A stretch of DNA of 64,000 nt from Pomphorhynchus laevis (lineage: Eukaryota > Acanthocephala > Palaeacanthocephala > Echinorhynchida > Pomphorhynchidae): contig WNNJ02001905.1 of assembly GCA_012934845.2 (NCBI GenBank), positions 57,129 through 121,128 on the forward strand, in the 5' to 3' direction. Shown here piece by piece: positions 47,390 to 64,000 of the stretch. The translations under genes were made by a program, and so were the position numbers. The notes beneath the pieces are model-generated. The model saw only the letters and a list, made by a program, of their open reading frames with translations, was not told the DNA's origin and did not search any database. The first letter of the stretch is position 1; each line of letters begins with the position of its first letter.

Positions 47390-47790
47390 TCCAATTATAC
47401 TTTTTTTACCATTCATCGTGTTAGGATCACTCTGAATATGTATGCGTTATATTTTCAGGCGTCTGGATAGGCTGTCTTCATTTTCTAAGACCTTAGAACT
47501 GAAAAAATCAGGTTCGTTGATATGATTCAGACAATGATTTCTTAATGCTGATGAAGTATCACCCTTTTTAAATTATATTTATGTTGCTTAATTCTCGTAG
47601 ATAAGCCTTGTTTTGTTTGCCCAAAATTTTGGCTGAACAATCCTGGCATGATATTTCATAAAAGACATTAGTCGACTCATATTTCGGTTTGTTTTTAAAT
47701 AGTGCTGCAAGAGTAGCTTTCTTAGATGATATAAGGATATATTTGATGGAAGCTGCTTTTAAGAAGTTATACTCTTATATATTTTCTTAT
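47390..47790 (-). mobile_element. canonical Penelope-like element, GIY-YIG end
   Basis: Minus-strand translation reads NKPKYESTNVFYEISCQDCS then AKILGKQ and TSSALRNHCLNHINEPDFFS, then RRLKI and IHI: the C-terminal GIY-YIG endonuclease of a canonical Penelope-type element, including the CxxC pair before the degraded YIG. Together with the RT part at 49583-50752 it shows the normal RT-then-endonuclease order. The two are separated by about 1.8 kb of later insertions. The copy is broken. Confidence 0.65.
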
Positions 47791-47799
47791 ATTATACGC

Positions 47800-48290
47800 G
47801 AAACCTGATAACATAGCAGTTTCTTCTGATTACCATTAATCGTTATCCTGATGACCTCTAATTCTTATTCTTGTTGTGTAAGCAACAGAATAATAGAAAA
47901 CTATAGTTTTTAAAAATTTAACAAATCGAGAAAAGTCAATGTACGACAGCCTAGTGTACAGCCATGCTGTACGACAGCGTAGATAAGGATCTCGACCATG
48001 CTGACTTTTCTCGATTTTTTAAATCATTATTCTGATACATTATCTGTTATTTATTATTCAAGTCATAAAAATTGACTTTTATTTAAAATTTCAATTTAAA
48101 ATTTTAACTTGACATTATTAAAGTATAAAATATTCAAAATATTTTCAATATTTATATTGAAAATATTTAATATAGTTTATTATGCATTATTCATTATAGT
48201 TCTATATTCATTACTGTATATATATCAATATATTTCAATATTTAAAATATATAACTAAGAATTACTAAATTACTTTGTTTCTATAAAAAT
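47800..48290 (+). repeat. Naiad 3' tail interrupted by a foldback insertion
   Basis: The tail from AACCTGATAACATAGCAG (about 47808) is interrupted after TTATTC (47865-47870) and resumes at 48027 with a second TTATTC. The insert (47871-48026) contains AAATCGAGAAAAGTCA (47923-47938) and its exact complement (48002-48017). Confidence 0.75.
47871..48026. mobile_element. 156-bp foldback insertion with TTATTC duplication
   Basis: Insert inside a Naiad tail, flanked on both sides by TTATTC as an apparent 6-bp target-site duplication. It has internal 16-bp inverted arms and a nested pair, GCTGTACGACAGC against TGTACGACAGC. No coding capacity. Confidence 0.6.
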
Positions 48291-48299
48291 ACAAACGAA

Positions 48300-49590
48300 C
48301 AAAATATTATTAAAAACTAATTTAAACTCTTGAGCGAAAAATATTTATGAATGGATAATAAACAATATGCTTTGTACTGTAATAAAACAAACTAGAAAAT
48401 AAAATTTCATCTGAGGAAATGCGTCATGAGCATGTATTGGGCCAACAGGCTATGTTAGGTAGAGAATAGGGGACAACCTGATAACATAGCAGTTTCTACT
48501 GATGACCTCTAATCCTAATTATAATACATATATGTTTTGTGTTATAATTAGATAAACTTGATAATCAAATTTAATCAGAGGAAATACGTCCATAGAACGT
48601 ATTTGGCCCCGCTGCTGTGTCGGGTCGAGTAATACGGGCGGAAACTTGATAGCATAGCAGTTCCTTCTGATGATCTCTAATCCTTATTCTGATACAACGT
48701 AGGTTATTTATTAGTCAATTCATAATAATGACTTTTATTTTAAATTTCAATTTTTATTTAAATTGATATAATATATAAAATAAAAATATAAATTATTGTA
48801 ATATAAAGCATATTGTATTATTCTAATACAAAATGCTTTATATTAGAATAAGATAGTAGATAATCAAATTTCATCAGAGGAAATATGTCATTAGCATGTA
48901 TTTGACACCGCTTCTAGGTTGGATCAAGGAATATGGGTCGAAACCTGATAGCACAGCAGTTCCTCACATCGTCTGCGTATTATTAATACGATATTATTGA
49001 TACGACATTGTTATTTTTCTGCTTATTTTCAAGCAAGTTTGATCAATTTTAATAATGTTTCTTATAATAAAGAAGTAATTTTAATTTTTTATTCTTATAA
49101 TAAACAAAATATTAATATAATATTAAATTTAAAATATTAAGCGAAAAATTTTATGGATAATAAATAATATGCCTTATATTATAATAAAATACAACTGAAA
49201 AAAATTAAATTGAAACTCGAGCTATGGACTTAAATATAATTGATAGTAAATTATATACTTTGTATTAGATTACGATACGCTAAATAATCAAACTTCGTCA
49301 GAAGTAATACGTCATTAGAGCGTATTTGGCCCAGCTGCTATGTTGGGTCGAAGAATATAGGGTCGAAACCTGATAACATAGCAGTTTCTCCTGATGACTT
49401 CTAATCCTTACTATAATACATCGTATGTTATTTATTATTCTATTCATAAAAATTTAATTTTATTCTATATTTAAATTTTAAATTATAACTTGATATGAAT
49501 TATATAAAATATTATCTTTAAATTATCTTTTAATTTATCTATATTTTCATTTATATAATATAAAATACGTATACACAGGTATTTAATATG
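48300..49590 (+). repeat. cluster of four nested Naiad 3' tails (copies G-J)
   Basis: Successive same-orientation tails with structured modules at about 48404-48510, 48570-48680, 48877-48968 and 49297-49400. Several begin in the final RT codons (ATGGATAATAAAC). The cluster splits the canonical Penelope element lying on the other strand. Confidence 0.75.
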
Positions 49591-50752
49591 ATACGTACAC
49601 CCATCACTGACAAATACCGCAGGTATCAATATTTGTTTCTCACTCAAAGAATTGCTATTCAATTTATTCTTGAGACAACGGCTAATTGCTTGATGTATTA
49701 CCCATATAGGAAAATCCCTAGATTCCAATATTTCCGAGATTCGCTAGAATTGTCTGTTCCTAACCATTGGTGTCGAGCTATTAACATTCCGATCATAAAA
49801 TGCTTTAACGGCCATAGTTTTGTAGTTAGTATGTACATGCGCATTCCAATTTGTTGGACACTAAGGCATAGTAGGTTTCCTATATACACCCGTCGTAATG
49901 CTGTTAGTTATTTTCTTTATCAACACGTCTAAGAATGATCATTCACCGTCAGTACTCACTCTTGACACACTCCATTGTATTACCGGATCTCTTTTATTCA
50001 ATAATTTAATAATTTCTATTCCAGGATCAACTTACAATATACAAAATGCATCATCCATGTATCTTATCAATTTATTTAATTTTAGGATAAAAGTATATAG
50101 TCTGCCTCCTAATGCGTCATATAGTTGTCTGCAAGTATGGGTCCCAATGGAGAGCCCATGGCTACTTTGTTACTCTGTTCATACGGAAGTCCTTCGATTA
50201 AGAAAATGTTCTTATTAGTTCACCATTTTAATAAGTGTTCCCAATCAGTTGTTGATAATTTAGGATTATCATACTTCAACGCCAATAACTCAGATGCTAG
50301 TAGTATTGTTGGAAGTAGTGAAACATTAGTGAAAGAATACATTAAATCCACAGTTATAAAAAAAACATGTTTGGCCACTGTATTTGACTATTTGTTTGCA
50401 AATGTAGTCCCGTCCTTTATATAAGAAGATATTGGATCTTTATAAAGGCGTAGTAGTCTGTTTATTTTCTTAGCTACTAGTGTGTGACAAAAACAACTTT
50501 AGTATGTGGAAATTACTGGACGGAATTGGAGAGTGGGTTTGTGGATTTTATGTATAATATAGAGGAAACTTGTTCGAGCTTGAGACGTCTTTACATTATC
50601 ATACCATAATTTAGAAATCTTTCCGAATTTTAGAAATGCAAACAGTGTTGAATTAAATTGTCCTTCGTATTTTGATGTATCATCACCCATCATCTTTGTA
50701 AATTTATCATATGATAACAAATCCTGTCAATGTGCTACATAATCAAATTATT
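49583..50752 (-). mobile_element. canonical Penelope-like element, RT part
   Basis: Minus-strand RT motifs in order: SFLYIIHKIHKPTLQFRPVI (about 50500-50570), KNIFLIEGLPYEQSNKVAMG then SPLGPILA (about 50130-50220), the catalytic IRYMDDAF (about 50050-50080), SFLDVLI and VYRKPT (about 49870-49940), and a C-terminal LKNKLNSNSLSEKQ region. This is the Penelope/Neptune-type RT, distinct from Naiad. Frames shift between blocks and the copy is dead. Confidence 0.75.
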
Positions 50753-50920
50753 ATAGACATCAGATCAGCTAAGTCTAAATATTTTATACTATTTATAAAT
50801 TAAAAATAAAGATAAATAATAAATATTTATATAATATTTTATACAATTAATATTTATATAACGATAAAATTTAAAATTTAAAATAAAAGTCAATTTTTAT
50901 GAATTACTAAAGTACGATAA
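50753..50920 (-). repeat. Naiad 3' tail, minus strand
   Basis: The reversed end motif (GATCAGCTAAGTCTAAATAT) is followed by the reversed AT-rich tail up to AAAAGTCAATTTTTATGAATT. Confidence 0.65.
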
Positions 50921-51002
50921 ATCAATAGCTTTAATTAAAAATGTATGTATTTTATATACAAATTTACATAGTGAATAATATGATAATATTATTATAATAT
51001 TA

Positions 51003-52290
51003 AAAAAGCCTTTGATTCGGTTAATCGAGAAATACTCACCCGTAAATTGTCGATGGATTTCCGGATATCTGGTCGTATGCTGAAACTCTTAGGCAATATC
51101 CTCTATGCCAATTCATTAAATGTCTTCGACGGACTTACTTCATCAGACACAATAATTGTTAGCCGCGGTGTGATGCAGGGAGATCCGCTCAGCCCTATCA
51201 TTTTCTCTGTTTATATCCATGATTTGCCGTCTCATCTGAGAAACGAATGTCAAACTTCAAGTTCTGTTCTTTACGCGGACGACTTAGTTATTCTAACGAA
51301 AGATCTGGAATCGGTTCAAAACGTAACCACTGCTCTAGCTAACTACTGTTCAAATAATCTAATTGAAGTCTATATCGATAAAACAAAGGTAGTAAAGTTT
51401 CGTAAAGGTGGCAGATTGTGCTCACATGACGAGATTAGTTTAAACAGCAGGAAGGTAGAGTTCAGTAATCAATACACGTATTTGGGGATGCTATTGACAA
51501 GTAGGTGGTCTTTTAAGCTTCATATCGAAAAGAAATGTGCGAAAATCGTCATAGCCACTTCGCGAGTTAAATGTTTAGGTAAGCTTTCCGTTGATGGTGC
51601 TCTTCAGTATTTTCATGTCATGCTTCTACCGATTTTGTCGTACGCGCTTTCAGCAATCTGGACGGACCTCACGACGGCTAATTTTGCGCAGATCGACAAA
51701 TGTAAAGGCAGATTCATTAAGCGTGTTGTAGGCGTCTCTCCAAAGTGCTCGACGACTGCGGTTTATGTTTTATCTAAAGTCGAGTTATGTACGGAGTATT
51801 TACGAAATATGATCGGAGCACAAGATACGGTACATTATATTCAAAATAAAAAAGACTTTACAGGTAAGGTTAGCAAGCTAGATCATCATCTGTACACTTC
51901 ACCAGTTAATACGCAAACGAGTTGGCAGTCTCCGTGTGCTTCTAAACGCCCCCTCGTTTGGAGGGTTTCTTTACACGGATATCACGACAAGTTTTGTTGC
52001 ACTCGCATACCTGTCCATAAACGTGGAGTTTCGTGTGTGTTTTTTTTCTGTGGTGATAGATGTGAGTCTTTATCCCACGTATTTGAGTGCCCGGTGTTAG
52101 CGCAAAAATCTTTGAAGGAGATCGATAGGTTAAGTTTACGGCTAACCTGATAAACCTGCTAAATTTCTTTTGCCTGTTGGGAATTAGCGGTGGACTATCA
52201 AATATTGATATTATCTCAAATGAAGTCGTTGCACAATGTTTTATTTAATTTCTTTCATTTAGCCAAGTCGAGAGACGCAGTGCCCTAATA
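51003..52290 (+). mobile_element. LINE ORF2, C-terminal half (Jockey/CR1-like)
   Basis: The open frame from AFDSVNREILTRKL (51009) to the stop at 52148-52150. RT motifs: GVMQGDPLSPIIFSVYIHDL, the catalytic VLYADDLVIL, IDKTKVVKFRKGG, YTYLGMLLTSRWSFKLHIEK, then the connection LLPILSYALSAIWTDL. It ends in a Zn-like cluster (CVFFFCGDRCESLSHVFEC). The frame is intact over about 380 codons, unusually well kept for this window, but the element is 5'-truncated (no endonuclease). The 3' end runs into ATT repeats (about 52300-52345), typical of a microsatellite-like LINE tail. Confidence 0.8.
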
Positions 52291-52349
52291 AATTTCCTCT
52301 ACATTATTATAATATTATTATATTATTATATTATTAATTATTACATAGT

Positions 52350-54290
52350 GATATTATAATTATACAATTTATAACTATTTATAAATATAACCATTTATAA
52401 ATCATTTCAAGTATCTAAATTCTAAAAGTGATATTTTCAAAAATATAAAATAATTTTTAAAGTGTCTATTATATTTATATAATAATTATAATATAGCAAT
52501 ACTTTATAATTTATTGTTACTTAATTAATAGAGTGAAATACAACCTAGACAATTTGAAAAATATATAATTATTGTCGGCTTGAATGGTGAAATTAAATTA
52601 AAAAGTCGATATTTAAAATATCAAAATTATTTGATAAACTATATGAAACATACAAAATTCTATACTTTTGTATAAAATACCAAAATGCTATTTTTTCTTA
52701 AAAATATACTGAAATTCTAAAAATGACATTTTAAAGGTTTGTAACACATTTTTTAGTCTTGCGTTTATATCAATGACTTCTTCTACTTATGATTTCTTAA
52801 TGATGCAACTATTAGAAATTTACAAATTCAAAAATAAATTAAGATTTTATCAGTGGTTTCAAAGTGGCATGCCGCAAAATCCTCATATCTCACATTGATA
52901 GCCTTAATTTATATTTGATGGAATATGATTTTTAAACATATGTATCGTGCTTTTAGTCGTTATGCAAACATTGATAATGCAATTAATGACTCCGGAAAAT
53001 ATCAGGATTTCTAGAGACCACTATATGTTCTATGGTTACGCTGGGGCAAGGCGGACATCAGTTAAAAATTCGTACCTTTTGCAGGTACGAATGATTTTAA
53101 TAATAAATAATTAATTATCTAAATAATTAAGAATATATAATTAATAGTTTGTAGGTAAGATTCCGATCATCTAAGTAAAATTCCACAATTTTTAATAGTT
53201 ATATTTTTGCTAGATATGAGCGTCGTAATTAAGAATTATAATTGAATAAATATAATTGCATTTTTAATACAAATGATTGTAAAAAGAGGTTTTCGATTAA
53301 TCGCAGCTTAGATTGAATTCAATAATAAAGGGTCTTTGTGCTTTATGGGCATGAAAAGACGCTAGCTTACTGTGATATTACTAATTTAATAGCTTACTGT
53401 GATAATTGGTCAAAAAAATGAATATTCGTTTACAAAGGTGGGGTAAAGGAAGGCTCGGTATTCTACTGTTTATGAATGGACTAAAACTGCACGAAATAAG
53501 TGGATAGACAAATTAGCATGTATTTATTACTGCAGGAATCGTTATAAGAGGATTTGAATGGTGTAATATTGATCCATAAGGCCAATAATTTATTGGTAAG
53601 ATGCTTTTACCTGATATTGCAGGTTGATCGGTCCTTCTAAGAATAACGGATTTAATGTTTTTGAAGATGATGTTTTAGATGTACGTTATATCAAGATACG
53701 CATTATCATATCTCGCTACGGCTTATATCCCGGTACACCTTATATTTCAAAAACTTCAACAATTTAAACTAATGATATGATATTCAAGTTGTAAAAAGAT
53801 GTCTTTAACTGTCATCCAAGTAATTTAAAGGCAAGAAAATATTTTTATTAATCAAATTCGATTCCAATATTTCGGTGGCGCGTATGCTCACCATTTCAAG
53901 AAAAGCAATTATAATCAGTTAATTATTTTCCTTGAAAATTGTGCGGATGTGCGCCACCGAAATATTGGAAACGAATTTGATCAGTAAACATATCTCGCGT
54001 TTGAATAATTTCAATTGTAAATGGTAAATTATATTATAATTGTAATTATTGTTTAAGATTTTAATGGTAAGTGACTGAGTTAGTATTTAAATTAAAACTA
54101 ATAATTTGTTATAATGTATAATAACAAATAAGAATATAATAACAATATAATAATTATAATTTGGTATACCTGAAAATTGCTACAAATCTTTAAAATTTTT
54201 CGATAAAAACTAAATCGAATTAAACTAAACTTAAAACAATAATTCTATTTTTACATCCCATAAGACAAAAACACTTCTAATAGAAACATT
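52350..54290. other. AT-rich intergenic region with one foldback
   Basis: No gene recognised. Contains a small hairpin at about 53070-53094 (ATTCGTACCT/AGGTACGAAT) and the long foldback at 53851-53981. Confidence 0.5.
53851..53981. repeat. 131-bp foldback with 31-bp arms
   Basis: Arms 53851-53881 and 53951-53981 are complementary over 31 bases with one mismatch (AATATTTCGGTGGCGC core). The spacer contains a further weaker inverted pair (TTTCAAGAAAAG against TTTTCCTTGAAA), so the whole unit folds as a long hairpin. Confidence 0.85.
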
Positions 54291-54295
54291 CATCG

Positions 54296-63078
<8,783 letters not shown>

Positions 63079-64000
63079 CTAAATCAAAACAGAACAAATC
63101 AGAAAAATTAAGATCTCAATCATATGAAATATATTAATATGAAAATTTAAATATTAATAAATTAAAAATTAATTAATTAATTTAAAATTAATCAATAAAA
63201 ATTAATTAATTTTTATATTTCATATGAAATATAAAAATAAATAAAACACGATGTTAATCATATGACATTTAAAATTCATATACTTTGTTATAATCGATAT
63301 CATAATTAAAAGTTGTATCAGGAAGCAAACAATTGCTCAAACAGTTTGTCTCATTTGTATAAGACACTCCAATGAAATTGATAAATTTGTAAATCAAAAT
63401 TGTACATAAAAACGTTAAATTGTAAACTCAAGTATTTACTTTGACAAAAATCGATTGTATGTGACTAAAAGTATTAGCATGCAATTCAAGAAATTGTAAG
63501 TCATAAAATCTAATATTAGACCTAAAAATAAATCAAAGCTTTAAGATGAATATATAACATATATATGTTATTGTATATAAAAATTTACGTTAAATGAAAA
63601 TTTTAATATATTATATATTTAAATACTATAAATACTATATTGTATTTCTTAAATTTTAATAATTTGAGTATAATATTGTATTTATACCTTTTTTAACCCG
63701 AAAGGATAATAAAATTAACTCTTTTACTTTAAAGAATTAAAAATTACTCTAATTTAATTTACTCTAAGATAATTTAATTTTAAAAATTTATTTATTTTTT
63801 ATTCATTAAAATAAAAAATTATTGTCTAAGGCGTTTTATAAATAAAGTAAAGAAGTAATTAAATTTATTCAAATAATTTTTATCTCATTATAAATATTAA
63901 TATTTCAATGTATTTTAAAGATCAATAACTTAATTAAGTATTTAAAACAGTTTCGATTTGCGGATTTTTAGCTTTTACAATTTTAATATTTATATTTTTT
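63079..64000. other. 5'-ward PRPF40 intron or flank
   Basis: AT-rich sequence upstream (on the minus strand) of the first visible PRPF40 exon. No further exon could be recognised before the window ends. Confidence 0.5.

Overview
The window is extremely AT-rich animal DNA, crowded with retroelement remains. Metazoan origin is supported by a spliced PRPF40 gene (pre-mRNA splicing factor with FF domains), a LIM-domain gene, a UBZ/C2H2-type zinc-finger gene and a zinc alcohol dehydrogenase. Introns run from about 45 bases to more than 7 kb. The species cannot be fixed from sequence alone. The element mix (Naiad-type Penelope-like elements, ribozyme-bearing tandem repeats, and a reverse transcriptase family I associate mainly with cnidarians and other aquatic invertebrates) suggests an aquatic or parasitic invertebrate.

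Region by region. 1-16 kb is a graveyard of elements: a 5'-truncated Naiad on the minus strand (1.8-3.6 kb), CR1/L2-like LINE scraps, a Ty3/Gypsy fossil (5.9-8.0 kb), a GC-richer I/Jockey-type LINE on the minus strand (8.0-11.5 kb), and a second, rearranged Naiad (12.4-14.0 kb). 16-26.5 kb holds an unknown 153-codon ORF that recurs three times in the window, a minus-strand reverse transcriptase/nuclease element (17.7-21.0 kb), the longest Naiad copy (21.2-24.1 kb, GIY-YIG domain placed before the RT), and one arm of a large inverted duplication. 29.1-37.9 kb is a two-exon alcohol dehydrogenase gene whose 7.35-kb intron has collected Naiad 3' tails. 38.9-39.9 kb is the last exon of a zinc-finger gene. 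40.1-41.6 kb is a tandem array of about 345-bp units carrying type I hammerhead ribozymes, i.e. an animal retrozyme-like array. 42.0-44.4 kb is the other arm of the inverted duplication. 44.5-52.3 kb holds an RTE-like LINE, a canonical Penelope-like element (RT before GIY-YIG) split by nested Naiad tails, and another LINE. 54.3-63.1 kb is PRPF40 on the minus strand, ten exons in view with the 5' end outside the window, with a small LIM gene on the opposite strand inside one of its introns.

The most interesting material is RNA-based. (1) The hammerhead array sits in the same window as two different Penelope-like lineages, the proposed drivers of animal retrozymes. (2) The 3' tail of the Naiad family carries a compact module of about 100 nt (closing stem, 8-bp hairpin, H-type pseudoknot) repeated in eight or more copies, with at least one compensatory base-pair change. 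(3) The 153-codon ORF ends in a splice donor whose phase fits an acceptor at the start of the RT/nuclease element. (4) Perfect snap-back hairpins with very short loops recur across the window.
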